A stretch of DNA of 64,000 bases from Paenibacillus sp. FSL K6-0276 (GCF_037977235.1 NZ_CP150276.1:310001-374000), one strand, 5' to 3'. Numbered from the stretch's first letter, positions 34,590-43,692 are shown. Notes: a model not told the origin generated them from the sequence alone. Translations and numbers: made by a program.

Positions 34590-36250
34590 AGTCGTTAAAG
34601 CTTACCCTTTCGTTTATTTTGTTGTTCAGTATTCTTTGGCCAGCGGTTGTCACAGAGGCGAAGGATAGCGTCAAAGTGGGGAAAATAACTGCGGTCTCAG
34701 GCAAGTCTGAGGTAAAGAAGAGCGGTGGAACGAAGAAATTCAATGCTTTTAAAGGGATGGCGATTACCCAAGGCGATACGATTATAACAGGCACTGATGG
34801 GCAAATCAGCCTCGATCTTGATGCTAACAAAGAAGTTACGATCGGTGCAGGAACGACACTTACTATCAGTCAATTAGTCGAAAGCGCAAAGGCGCTGGGC
34901 GGTAAGACAAGCCTGAAGCTGCAAAATGGACAAGTCATGATTAAGGTGAAGAAGAAGCTGGATGGCGACTCTCGTTTTGAGATTGAGACTCCGACGGCTA
35001 TCATGGGCGTTATGGGCACAGAGTTTTTTGTTAGTGTTAATCCTAGTCAAGGCAATGTCCTTAATGGAAATAACGGCAGCTATCTGGCAGTTTTGGAAGG
35101 AACAGTTCATGTAGTTCCGTCTATAGATTCCACGCTGATTGAGCGTATGATAACAGCTTCCCAACAACTTATTATGGAGAATCAACAATGGGTGACAGAA
35201 AGGCTGTCCCTGGATGTATTACCGCAATTTGCTCTAGAGCAGCATTTGAAATATCTGAACGAAGAAGGGAAATTAACCGAAGCAGTAAATAATCAAATCG
35301 AAAGATTAATCCAGCAAATAAAAGATGCTATGGTGGGTCACCCGGTCATATCTATGCCAACATTTTCACCTCAGATTAATTATGATCTATCTAGTTCGAT
35401 TCCTCTAGATCTATCGAAGCCAAAACGACCAACGCCAACGCCGGAGCCAACTGTGACACCAACACCGGAACCGACGGCAACGCCGACATCGACGCCGGAA
35501 CCAACAGCAACGCCAACACCGACGCCAGAGCCAACGGAAACACCAAATCCACTTGGCGCGCCTGAGATAGACCAGCAGGAATTTAGAGAACATATCTATG
35601 ACTATCTCGTCAGTGATACTGAGATTGTTTTGCCGTTTACAGCACCGTTAGCCTTTAATATCGCAGATGACTCTAATCCTAATGCTGCGAGGGATGGGGT
35701 GAGTGTTACTTTGAATCAAAGTGAGGACACGCTCGATTTAGGTGAGGTATACATTCGAGAGAATAAGCTTATCATTCAGCTGCGTGAATCACTCTCTTAT
35801 AGCTCTTTTGTTCAAATCAAGGTTAACGGCGGTTTGTTAAAGAATACCCTTTCCGGGGGGCAGGTACAGGAAGAGGATCAACAGATAGCAGACGGTGGGT
35901 TTACCTACAAGGGGAAAATCACTCCGGGTTATTTTAACCATACTGGCCCTATAAGTGAAGATGAAGCACCGGAATTTATCATCCAATCACTGGGTTATGA
36001 TGTAGGGGAGATTAGATATCGTTATGAATATTATGAGGGAAATCCATCTCCACTAGAAGATACGGATTATATACTGGATCGGAACGATGAGAATACCTTT
36101 GTGCTTAAGCTTACTCCGAAATTCTTGAATGGACTAACTCCCGAACCTTATATCGTTATCATTCCTCTGGTGAGGATTGAAGATACAGAAAACGGCCCTT
36201 TACAGATAATAATAGACAACCTCCAGATTAGATTATCTTTGTTATTTTAA
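34586..36250 (+). CDS. Exported FecR-domain protein with Pro/Thr-rich linker
   Basis: A 554-residue protein: signal peptide (1-25), FecR domain (about 35-160, VGKITAVSGKSEVKK...GDTIITGTDGQISLDL...IETPTAIMGVMGTEFFV), a helical part, a PTPEPT-type linker (about 282-322) and a beta-rich C-terminus (325-554) I do not recognise. FecR domains outside iron signalling are thought to act as extracellular ligand or polymer-binding modules. They often stand beside CHASE2 cyclases or kinases, as here, so this protein may be the partner of the sensor domain. It overlaps the cyclase gene by 4 bases, so translation is coupled. Confidence 0.88.
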   Translation: MKSLKLTLSFILLFSILWPAVVTEAKDSVKVGKITAVSGKSEVKKSGGTKKFNAFKGMAITQGDTIITGTDGQISLDLDANKEVTIGAGTTLTISQLVESAKALGGKTSLKLQNGQVMIKVKKKLDGDSRFEIETPTAIMGVMGTEFFVSVNPSQGNVLNGNNGSYLAVLEGTVHVVPSIDSTLIERMITASQQLIMENQQWVTERLSLDVLPQFALEQHLKYLNEEGKLTEAVNNQIERLIQQIKDAMVGHPVISMPTFSPQINYDLSSSIPLDLSKPKRPTPTPEPTVTPTPEPTATPTSTPEPTATPTPTPEPTETPNPLGAPEIDQQEFREHIYDYLVSDTEIVLPFTAPLAFNIADDSNPNAARDGVSVTLNQSEDTLDLGEVYIRENKLIIQLRESLSYSSFVQIKVNGGLLKNTLSGGQVQEEDQQIADGGFTYKGKITPGYFNHTGPISEDEAPEFIIQSLGYDVGEIRYRYEYYEGNPSPLEDTDYILDRNDENTFVLKLTPKFLNGLTPEPYIVIIPLVRIEDTENGPLQIIIDNLQIRLSLLF

Positions 36251-36284
36251 AGGCGCAATAACCTTCGAGAGGAGAAAAAATGTA

Positions 36285-37754
36285 ATGAAAAAGAAACTCA
36301 TCTCCATCGTTTGTGGATTTATGTTCATAAGCGGATCACTATCCAGTATCGTTACCGCAGAGGCAGTGCAAAACACAAGCGGTGACGTTCAAGGGACTAT
36401 CACGCAGAATGCTTCGTCTAATGCTGTACTCTCTCTTAAACAGCCGTGGGGATTGACTACCGTACCTGGTAGCAATGATCTCATTATCGTTCAGTCCGGA
36501 AGCGGTACGATCAGCAAGTGGAGTAATGGAGAGCTGCAGACAGTGGCTGGACAAGGTGCTGAAGGATATATCGATGATAAGAGTGCAAAGGCCTTGTTTA
36601 ATCATCCGACGTATACTGCTGCAGACAGTAAAGGCAATATCTATATCAGTGATACCGACAATCATGTTATCCGCAAAATAAAGAATGGAGAAGTGTACAC
36701 CCTCGCAGGAACGGGAGTCGCCGGCTACAAAGATGGACAACGCAATGAGGCGCAGTTTAACTCACCAGGTGGATTAGCTGTAGATAGTAATAACAACGTA
36801 TACGTAGCGGATACACTGAATCATGTGATTCGCAAGGTTACATCAGAAGGTATCGTGACTACTTTTGCGGGTCAACAGGGGAGTAATGGCGCTTATTTGG
36901 ATGGAGCAGTAGCTTCGGCCAAATTTAATGAGCCCGTGGGTCTTGTGTTCGATGAGACCGGTAATCTCTATGTGGCTGACAGTGGGAATCAGATGATCCG
37001 ATTGATTAAAGGCAGTAAGGTTGAGACCTTTGCAGGCAAAGCAACCAGTATTGATCCAGTGACTGGTTATATGGCTGGAGGGTTCCAGAATGGAGATCGC
37101 CTGTCGGCGCTGTTCAATCGTCCTCGTGGACTGGCCTATGCCGATGGAGTGTTGCTGATTGCTGATAGTCTGAATCATCGGGTTCGGGCCATTCAGAAGG
37201 ACGAGAAAGTCATCACAGTCGCAGGGCAGGGTACCTCGGGAGATCAGGTTGGAGCGTTGGATAAAGTGATGTTTAATCAGCCTTCCGGTGTTGCACTTAT
37301 GTCTGGCAAGCTGTATGTATCGGATACGCTGAATAACAAACTAAAGGTATTGAATCTCGATTTGCAAGCCCTTAAGCCACTGCGTAGCGAGGCTGATCTG
37401 CTCGATGCGGTCTCGCTGTTACCAGCGGGTAAGAACATTCAAGTATGGTTGGACGGAGTGCAGGTGAAATTAAATACTACTACTCTACCACTTGAGCAAT
37501 CCGATAGAATATATTTACCGGTTAGAGCGCTATTTGGCTCATGGGGAGCGGACATTCGTTGGGATACAGCAAGCAAAGAAACCGTAATTAGCAAAGGGGA
37601 GTGGACACTTTCCCTAAAGCCAGACGTGAGCCTTAATGTGCAAATCATAAAGGGTACTTTGTATGTGGCAGCCGATTATTTGCCGACTGTTTCATCCTTT
37701 ATGCAGGTTTATGATGAGGACAGTCACGCAATTGTGCTGGAAAGTGGTCAATAA
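36285..37754 (+). CDS. Exported NHL-repeat beta-propeller protein with C-terminal amine-oxidase-N-like domain
   Basis: A 489-residue protein with a signal peptide (1-26). Residues about 50-360 hold five to six NHL repeats of the form GLAVDSNNNVYVADTLNHVIRKV followed by TFAG, which build a beta-propeller. Residues about 375-489 are a copper amine oxidase N-terminal-like domain (IYLPVRALFGSWGADIRWD). Such proteins bind partners at the cell surface; the ligand is unknown. It is 34 bases after the FecR gene, with GAGAGGAG upstream, and ends the three-gene cyclase operon. Confidence 0.88.
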   Translation: MKKKLISIVCGFMFISGSLSSIVTAEAVQNTSGDVQGTITQNASSNAVLSLKQPWGLTTVPGSNDLIIVQSGSGTISKWSNGELQTVAGQGAEGYIDDKSAKALFNHPTYTAADSKGNIYISDTDNHVIRKIKNGEVYTLAGTGVAGYKDGQRNEAQFNSPGGLAVDSNNNVYVADTLNHVIRKVTSEGIVTTFAGQQGSNGAYLDGAVASAKFNEPVGLVFDETGNLYVADSGNQMIRLIKGSKVETFAGKATSIDPVTGYMAGGFQNGDRLSALFNRPRGLAYADGVLLIADSLNHRVRAIQKDEKVITVAGQGTSGDQVGALDKVMFNQPSGVALMSGKLYVSDTLNNKLKVLNLDLQALKPLRSEADLLDAVSLLPAGKNIQVWLDGVQVKLNTTTLPLEQSDRIYLPVRALFGSWGADIRWDTASKETVISKGEWTLSLKPDVSLNVQIIKGTLYVAADYLPTVSSFMQVYDEDSHAIVLESGQ

Positions 37755-37800
37755 TCATTCGTTGATGTGCTCAATGAATGTGCTAAGGGTTCAACTCGGA

Positions 37801-37827
37801 AGGGCGCTTTTATGGGCGCTCTTTTTT
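37801..37827 (+). terminator. Terminator of the cyclase-FecR-NHL operon
   Basis: Stem AGGGCGC/GCGCTCT (one G-T pair), loop TTTTATGG, then TTTTT. Confidence 0.7.
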
Positions 37828-37944
37828 AATATTCGAAATACATACTTTACAGGTAGGAATAAATGTGTATATGATATCGCCAATACTTAAACACTAATTA
37901 AATGAACAGTGAAATAATTCATCCGAGCCGATTGGACCGCCAAA

Positions 37945-37994
37945 GGCTCCCGCACTTCTCCCTTGTTAGGGGTATGTGCTGGGAGTCTTTTTTG
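37945..37994 (+). terminator. Orphan terminator-like hairpin in the 37.8-38.2 kb gap
   Basis: GGCTCCCGCAC pairs with GTGCTGGGAGTC, with an inner CTCCC/GGGG stem, followed by TTTTTT. No gene precedes it between the operon terminator at 37.8 kb and this site, so it either closes a small transcript or is left over from a lost gene. No known riboswitch core was recognised in the 100 bases before it. Confidence 0.6.
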
Positions 37995-37997
37995 TTG

Positions 37998-38095
37998 AAA
38001 TATAAGGATGTATAGGCTTCACTTCATCAATCATCCTTATATTTCTCGCTGAAACGTTACCGTCCTATAAAGGACGGAAAAGTCGTTTCCACTTG
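37998..38095 (+). repeat. Dispersed two-hairpin element, copy 2
   Basis: First hairpin: perfect 13-bp arms AAATATAAGGATG/CATCCTTATATTT around 21 bases. Spacer TTTCTCGC (38042-38049). Second hairpin: outer arms GAAACG/CGTTTC and inner CCGTCC/GGACGG around TATAAA, ending in CACTTG. It has the same layout as copies 1 and 3 but different arm sequences that remain complementary. It lies just upstream of a truncated permease gene. Confidence 0.78.
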
Positions 38096-38160
38096 GCCGA
38101 TAGGGAGAAAGCAGAGGTAGGAATGAGCGATACGTATGGGAGACAGCAGGAGGAGACGGA

Positions 38161-38652
38161 TTGGATCTTCCGCAAGGTGGTCCGCAGATTGCGTTCATTA
38201 CATTGTTTCTAGTATGGTTTGGTATTGGGGAGCAGTCGAAGATTGCGCTGATTGTGTACGCTACCTTTTTTATCGTGGTGCTGAATACCTTGACCGATGT
38301 GATGTCCGTGGAGGAGGATAAAATCCGCTCAGCCCGCAGTATGGGCGCCAGTGAGTGGCAAATCCTGATTCATGTGATCGTTCCGGCGACGATACCGTAT
38401 ATTTTTACAGGCATCCGGTTAGCGATAGGAACCTCGTATATGGCGATTATCGGTGCGGAAATGATTGCTTCGAACGAAGGTGTAGGTTATCTGATCTGGA
38501 ATTCTCGATTATTTTTCCGTACAGACTGGATCTTTGTCAGTTTATTCTGCCTTGGCTTTATGGGCTTTTTTACGGATCGTCTATTTGGCTGTTTCGGTAA
38601 GAAAGTGCTCTATAGATACGGCGTGGTTAGTGTGGTGGCGCGTAGAAGGTAG
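38161..38652 (+). pseudogene. N-terminally truncated ABC permease (SsuC/TauC type)
   Basis: The frame gives 163 residues corresponding to the C-terminal 60% of a sulfonate/taurine/nitrate-type permease. It begins inside the conserved region (PQIAFITLFLVWFGIGEQSK), has the EAA loop RSARSMGASEWQILIHVIVP and ends GFFTDRLFGCFGKKVLYRYGVV. The first two to three helices are missing and no ribosome site precedes it. A short coding-like stretch from ATG 38123 (MSDTYGRQQEETDWIF) in another frame might be the old N-terminus, but that is unsure. No SsuA or SsuB gene is adjacent. It is a decayed remnant. Confidence 0.8.
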
Positions 38653-38676
38653 TATAGATTTAAACATAAACATCAG

Positions 38677-38705
38677 AACCGCCTGAGTGAATCAGGTGGT
38701 TTTTG
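38677..38705 (+). terminator. Terminator after the truncated permease
   Basis: AACCGCCTGA/TCAGGTGGTT stem with loop GTGA, followed by TTTT. Confidence 0.75.
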
Positions 38706-38845
38706 GTATGTCTTACTTTTTATTTACAAATATTCCTATCCTACTTAATGTCACGAAAATAGTACACGCCTATACTGCAATTGGGTGCCTAACAGTTGGA
38801 GCATAGAGAAGCCCGCAAATAAGAAATAGGAGTGAAGGGGAAATC

Positions 38846-39958
38846 ATGAAAAAAGGGATCAAAAATCAATTATCGATGGGTCTAATGTTATCCTTGCTCG
38901 TCCTGTTGCTTGCTGCTTGTGGAAATTCGGCCAAGGCTGAGGAAACAACGAATGGAAATGCTGGCACCAAAGAGTTAAGTCTGACTGAGATCGAGAATAA
39001 AGCTAAAGAAGAGGGCAGTGTTATCAGTGTGGGAATGCCGGATTCCTGGGCGAATTGGAAAGATACATGGAGTGATATGAGTAGTAAGTATGGTCTTACA
39101 CATTCAGATACCGATATGTCGAGCGCGGAGGAAATTGCCAAGTTTGATGCGGAAAAAGATAAACCAACGGCTGACATCGGAGATGTAGGGATCGCTTTTG
39201 GATCGGTTGCCGTGGATAAAGGAGTAACACAACCTTATAAAACGACCTACTGGGATGAGATCCCTGATTGGGCTAAGGATAAGGACGGAAATTGGATTGT
39301 CGGCTATCAAGGGACGATTTCGTTTCTGACGAACACCAAGCTCGTGGCTAACCCACCGAAGAGCTGGGGAGATCTGAAGAACGGAAATTACAAAATCATC
39401 GTTGGTGATGTAACCAAAGCTGCTCAAGCGCAAATGGCTGTATTGGCCGCAGCGATTGCTTTTGGTGGCGATGAGTCGAACATTGAGCCGGGAATTGCTT
39501 TTTTCGAGGATTTGGCTAAAAAAGGACGTCTCTCCAATGCAGAAGCTTCCCTTGCCAACATCGAAAAAGGGGAAGTAGAAGTTACCCTGCTGTGGGATTT
39601 CAACGCTTTGAACTATAGAGACCAGATCAACAAAGATGGCTTCGCGGTAGCCATTCCGAAGGAAGGCAGTGTTGTGAGCGGTTATGCAACGATCATTAAC
39701 AAATATGCGCCGCATCCTAACGCTGCGAAGCTGACACGTCAGTACATCCTTAGTGATGAAGGACAGATTAATCTTGCCAAAGGGTACGCTCGTCCGATCC
39801 GTGACAGTGTAAAGCTGCCAGATGATGTTGCTGCTAAGTTGCTGCCAAAAGAGGAATATGTCAACGCCAAACCAGTTGGTGATTACAAGGTGTGGGAAGA
39901 GACAGCTAAGACCATTCCGCAGTTATGGCAGGAACGTGTACTTGTACATTTGAACTAG
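38846..39958 (+). CDS. ABC transporter solute-binding lipoprotein (iron/spermidine/phosphonate-binding type fold)
   Basis: A 370-residue lipoprotein. The signal peptide ends in LLAAC, and a Glu/Thr/Asn-rich spacer follows. The mature part has the type II periplasmic-binding-protein layout of the family 6/8 proteins: ADIGDVGIAFGSVA, VGYQGTISFLTNTKL, PKSWGDLKNGNYKIIVGD and the late GYARPIRD. It is the first gene of a five-gene import operon whose last gene encodes a phosphatase-superfamily enzyme. This suggests an organophosphate or phosphonate ligand, comparable to the PhnSTUV 2-aminoethylphosphonate system; the ligand itself is inference. ATG 38846 follows GTGAAGGGG. Confidence 0.88.
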   Translation: MKKGIKNQLSMGLMLSLLVLLLAACGNSAKAEETTNGNAGTKELSLTEIENKAKEEGSVISVGMPDSWANWKDTWSDMSSKYGLTHSDTDMSSAEEIAKFDAEKDKPTADIGDVGIAFGSVAVDKGVTQPYKTTYWDEIPDWAKDKDGNWIVGYQGTISFLTNTKLVANPPKSWGDLKNGNYKIIVGDVTKAAQAQMAVLAAAIAFGGDESNIEPGIAFFEDLAKKGRLSNAEASLANIEKGEVEVTLLWDFNALNYRDQINKDGFAVAIPKEGSVVSGYATIINKYAPHPNAAKLTRQYILSDEGQINLAKGYARPIRDSVKLPDDVAAKLLPKEEYVNAKPVGDYKVWEETAKTIPQLWQERVLVHLN

Positions 39959-39984
39959 AATTGTTCTTCCCCCAAATAAAGAAG

Positions 39985-40024
39985 CAGGGCGCCTTCGTCA
40001 CGATGCCGTAAGGTGCCCTTGTTC
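39985..40024 (+). terminator. Intra-operon hairpin after the binding-protein gene
   Basis: AGGGC-GCCTT pairs with AAGG-TGCCCT, followed by TGTTCT. It is a weak terminator that would let part of transcription continue into the permeases. Confidence 0.6.
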
Positions 40025-40050
40025 TATTCCCGCGACAAGGAGTGAGGAAG

Positions 40051-40971
40051 TTGAAACAGAAAAGCCGCGGTGTGATCCTGGCACTCATTCCGTTTGCACT
40101 GATGGTGTTGGCATTTCAGCTAGTACCTGTATTGTCCATGCTGACGGGAAGTTTCCAAAAGGCAGATGGAACTGGGTTTACGCTAGGCAATTATCTGCAT
40201 GCACTGCAAAGTGCCTATTACATGCAGGCAATCAAGAACAGCTTGCTGATCTCTTTAACCTCAAGTCTGATAGGGATTGTTGTCGGACTTTTTTGTGCAT
40301 ATTGCATTACCCGATTCACCCCGCGGGTACGGGATAGACTGTTGATGCTGTCAAATATGACCTCTAATTTCGCGGGTGTTCCGCTGGCCTTTGCTTATAT
40401 CATTTTACTCGGAAATAACGGGGTATTTACGCTCTTATTCAAACAATGGGGCTGGAGTGTTTTTACCGATTTTGATTTATATAGCTGGTCTGGGCTGATT
40501 CTGGTGTATGTATATTTTCAAGTTCCGTTAGCCTTACTGCTTTTGTATCCGTCTTTTTATGGCATTCGTGAGCAGTGGAGAGAGGCGGCGTCCTTGCTGG
40601 GGGCAGGGCCATGGCAGTTCTGGAAGACGATCGGGCTACCGATTCTAACTCCGGCGATTTTCGGCACGCTCGGGATACTGTTTGCCAATGCGATGGGTGC
40701 TTATGCCACGGCGTACGCCTTGGTTGGCGGGAACTATAATCTGCTGGCGGTACGTATCGGTTCACTGGTTGCTGGAGATGTGGTCACTCAGCCACAAATG
40801 GGGAGTACGCTCGCTGTCCTGCTTGGTCTGACTACGATTTTGGCAGTCTATTTGAATCATCTGATGGTTCGGCGCACGGAGAGATTTGGAGCTAAAGCGT
40901 TCAGATCGGATGTAAAAGCCAAATCTTCTAGGAGCTTATGGACAGCAGCTAGTGAGGAGGCTCGGCAATGA
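40051..40971 (+). CDS. ABC transporter permease, subunit 1
   Basis: A 306-residue protein with six transmembrane helices of the PotB/PhnU type. The EAA-like loop is REAASLLGAGPWQFWKTIGLPIL (about 180-202). The TTG at 40051 was chosen since AAGGAG lies ten bases upstream; GTG 40042 lies only one base from that site. The 3' end overlaps the next gene in ATGA. It forms a heterodimeric channel with subunit 2. Confidence 0.9.
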   Translation: MKQKSRGVILALIPFALMVLAFQLVPVLSMLTGSFQKADGTGFTLGNYLHALQSAYYMQAIKNSLLISLTSSLIGIVVGLFCAYCITRFTPRVRDRLLMLSNMTSNFAGVPLAFAYIILLGNNGVFTLLFKQWGWSVFTDFDLYSWSGLILVYVYFQVPLALLLLYPSFYGIREQWREAASLLGAGPWQFWKTIGLPILTPAIFGTLGILFANAMGAYATAYALVGGNYNLLAVRIGSLVAGDVVTQPQMGSTLAVLLGLTTILAVYLNHLMVRRTERFGAKAFRSDVKAKSSRSLWTAASEEARQ

Positions 40972-41771
40972 ATATACGCAAAGCGAGCTTCGCTCCACGC
41001 GCCTTCATGCTACTGCTCATGGTTTATTTATTACTTCCACTGTTGGCAACGGGTATTTATGCTTTTGCACAGGACTGGCAGAATACCTTGCTGCCCCAAG
41101 CTTGGACGCTGAATTGGTTCGGAGAAATGTTTAAGGATATTCGTTTTTTAGAGGCACTTTGGACCTCGCTGTATTTATGCCTGATCAGCGTGGTGCTGAG
41201 TCTGACCGTGATGCTGCCAGCTGTTTTTGTCATCACCATTTATTTTCCGCGCTGGGAGAGCTTTATGAAAGTGATCGTTGTTCTGCCATATGCGGTGCCT
41301 GGTGTAGTGGCTGCGGTGGGACTTATTCGTACCTATTCCTCTGGCCCCTTTGATATCGCTGGAACAGCTTATTTATTGGTGGGCGCGTATTTTGTGGTCA
41401 TTCTTCCCTATATGTATCAGGGCATTCGTAATAGTCTGTTGACCGTTAACGCCGTTGAACTGCTGCATGCTGCGGAATTGCTTGGGGCCCGCCGCAGAAC
41501 GGCTTTTGTGAATGTGATTTTGCCAAATATCTGGCCTGGAGTTATCGTCTCCACCCTGTTATCATTCTCGGTTCTGTTCGGCGAATTTGTCCTTACAAAC
41601 ATGCTAGTTGGCGGACATATTCAGACGATTCAGGTGTATCTATATCAAAGAATGGGCGAAAGCGGACATTTAGCCAGTGCGATTGCCATCTCGTATTTTC
41701 TGTTTATTCTAGTCCTTTCGATGGTACTGATGAAGCTTGGCAAAAAGATGGGAGGAGGCGTTAAGGGATGA
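40968..41771 (+). CDS. ABC transporter permease, subunit 2
   Basis: A 267-residue protein with six transmembrane helices of the PotC/PhnV type. Visible are LPYAVPGVVAAVGLIR and the EAA loop ELLHAAELLGARRRTAFVNVILP (about 150-175). It overlaps the genes on both sides by 4 bases (ATGA at each end), so the operon is translated in a coupled way. Confidence 0.9.
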   Translation: MNIRKASFAPRAFMLLLMVYLLLPLLATGIYAFAQDWQNTLLPQAWTLNWFGEMFKDIRFLEALWTSLYLCLISVVLSLTVMLPAVFVITIYFPRWESFMKVIVVLPYAVPGVVAAVGLIRTYSSGPFDIAGTAYLLVGAYFVVILPYMYQGIRNSLLTVNAVELLHAAELLGARRRTAFVNVILPNIWPGVIVSTLLSFSVLFGEFVLTNMLVGGHIQTIQVYLYQRMGESGHLASAIAISYFLFILVLSMVLMKLGKKMGGGVKG

Positions 41772-42811
41772 ACGATTATCTGAAGCTGCAGGGTATACGC
41801 AAAATGTTCGGTGATACCTGTGTGCTAGACAATATAGATTTAGAGATTCGCGAAGGGGAGCTTGTGACGCTGCTGGGCCCCTCCGGTTGCGGGAAAAGTA
41901 CGTTACTGCGCTGCATAGCTGGCCTTTCGGAGCTGGATGGCGGCAGAATTCTTCTAGAGAATAAAGATCTGGCAAATCTGCCGCCCCGTAAACGCGAAGT
42001 GGGGATGGTGTTTCAGTCTTATGCTCTATTTCCTAATCTGACGGTGAGCCAAAATATCGAGTATGGAATGAAAATGCGTGGGTTATCCAAATCCGCCCGG
42101 CATAATCGCTGCGAGGAGTTGCTGGTATTGATCGATCTGGAGGAGAAGCGCAATGTCTATCCGCAGTCACTCTCCGGTGGACAACAGCAGCGGGTAGCGC
42201 TGGCCCGTTCTCTAGCAGTGCAGCCCAAAGTATTACTGCTGGATGAACCCCTGAGTGCACTCGATGCCAAGATTCGTAAGAATCTACGTGCCGAAATTCG
42301 CGATATTCAGAAGCGTTTTAACATGACGACACTATTCGTTACGCATGATCAGGAAGAAGCGCTGATCCTATCCGACCGCATCTGCATTATGAACGGTGGA
42401 CGAATTGTTCAGGATGGAACGCCGGAAGGACTGTACACTGCACCGCGCACAGAGTTCGTTGCTCGGTTCATGGGCAGTTATAACGTATTGACTCGGCCTG
42501 AAGTGATGGCGCTGTTCCACGGAATAGATAGTGGTATGGACAGCTTTGCCATTCGCCCCGAAGCCGTAACGCTACTGCATGAGGGAGCGGGACAACAGGA
42601 GGCTGCTGCCGGAGCACAACTGGTGAATGGAATGATTAAATCGGTGTCTGTGCTTGGCAATATCATTCGATGTACGGTTGAGGCTGAAGGCATCCGATTA
42701 ACGGTTGATCTTTTAAATGATGGACGCTGGCTGCGGGTTGGAGAAGGGGACAAAGTCACATTGGCGCTGAACCCTTCCGAGCTTTTACATTTAGAGCGAG
42801 AAGGAGCATGA
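41768..42811 (+). CDS. ABC transporter ATPase (spermidine/iron/phosphonate type)
   Basis: A 347-residue ATPase. Walker A GPSGCGKS (about 37-44), Q-loop MVFQSYALFPN, signature LSGGQQQR, Walker B LLLDEPLSALD, switch His in VTHDQEEA. The C-terminal third (about 240-345) is a TOBE-type regulatory domain. Unlike the opp and ugp systems here, this importer carries one ATPase that is expected to act as a homodimer. GGGAGGAGG precedes ATG 41768. Confidence 0.94.
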   Translation: MNDYLKLQGIRKMFGDTCVLDNIDLEIREGELVTLLGPSGCGKSTLLRCIAGLSELDGGRILLENKDLANLPPRKREVGMVFQSYALFPNLTVSQNIEYGMKMRGLSKSARHNRCEELLVLIDLEEKRNVYPQSLSGGQQQRVALARSLAVQPKVLLLDEPLSALDAKIRKNLRAEIRDIQKRFNMTTLFVTHDQEEALILSDRICIMNGGRIVQDGTPEGLYTAPRTEFVARFMGSYNVLTRPEVMALFHGIDSGMDSFAIRPEAVTLLHEGAGQQEAAAGAQLVNGMIKSVSVLGNIIRCTVEAEGIRLTVDLLNDGRWLRVGEGDKVTLALNPSELLHLEREGA

Positions 42812-42816
42812 GTAGA

Positions 42817-43692
42817 ATGACGGAAATGACCAATAAACTCATTGTGGTTGTCTTGGACGGACTTAGATATGATGCAGCTCGCAAATACATGGGGTATCTG
42901 GAGCATCTTGTGGAGCAGGGCCCCTTATCTTGTTATCGAGTACAGTCGGAATTACCCAGTCTGTCACGCCCGCTTTATGAAGTGCTCTTGACGGGTACAC
43001 CCGTGTCCAAAAATGGAATTACGGCCAACCATATTGTGAGACCAAGCCATGAAGAGAGTGTATTTCATCTGGCAGTGGCCGCTAATTTGCGAACAGCTGC
43101 TGTCGCCTATCATTGGGTCAGTGAGCTTTATAATTCGGCTCCCTTTAATCCACTGGCTGATCGCCATCAGCACAACGTGATGAAGCCGATTCAGCATGGC
43201 AGCTTTTATTTCGAGGATCACTATCCCGATAGCCATGTGTTTGCCGATGCTGTGTATTTACGGAGTGCGTATGATCCACATTTTCTTTACATTCACTCCA
43301 TGAATATAGATGACGCCGGGCATCGTTATGGTGGGGAGAGCAAGGAATATGAGCTTTCAGTGCGTAACGCCGATGGTTTGCTGGCCACTGTTTTGCCAAT
43401 TTGGATGGAGCAGGGGTATAAGATTCTGATTACGGCAGATCATGGAATGAACGCAAATGGATATCACGGAGGGATAACCTCTTCAGAACGAGATGTGCCG
43501 TTGTATACGTTTGGAGTAGATGTATTATCTCTGGAAAAAGAGGATCAGGCAATTCCCCAATTGCGCCTAGCTCCGCTAATGTGCCACTGCTTGGGGCTTG
43601 CACCTTCGGCTGCAATGAGCAAGGAAGGATTGCCTCCTTTTGTACAGAAGCAACCACATCATGAAGTGGATGAACCTGTGATTTTAGGATGA
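42817..43692 (+). CDS. Alkaline-phosphatase-superfamily hydrolase (phosphodiesterase/phosphonate hydrolase type)
   Basis: A 291-residue cytoplasmic protein. It has VVVLDGLRYDAA (first metal Asp) and PSLSRPLYEVLLTG, where the catalytic Ser/Thr is expected. Further metal ligands are in MNIDDAGHRYG and ITADHGMN, and the last His in YHGG. This is the arrangement of nucleotide pyrophosphatase/phosphodiesterase and phosphonoacetate hydrolase (PhnA) enzymes. No signal peptide is seen, so it acts on the substrate after import. ATG 42817 is ten bases from AAGGAG; ATG 42808 overlaps the ATPase stop (ATGA) but is too near the ribosome site. It is the last gene of the import operon. Confidence 0.88.
   Translation: MTEMTNKLIVVVLDGLRYDAARKYMGYLEHLVEQGPLSCYRVQSELPSLSRPLYEVLLTGTPVSKNGITANHIVRPSHEESVFHLAVAANLRTAAVAYHWVSELYNSAPFNPLADRHQHNVMKPIQHGSFYFEDHYPDSHVFADAVYLRSAYDPHFLYIHSMNIDDAGHRYGGESKEYELSVRNADGLLATVLPIWMEQGYKILITADHGMNANGYHGGITSSERDVPLYTFGVDVLSLEKEDQAIPQLRLAPLMCHCLGLAPSAAMSKEGLPPFVQKQPHHEVDEPVILG

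Noticed and set aside
37945..37994. Known riboswitch in the 37.9-kb gap
   Set aside because: No SAM, TPP, guanidine, fluoride or preQ1 core could be recognised; only the terminator hairpin is supported.
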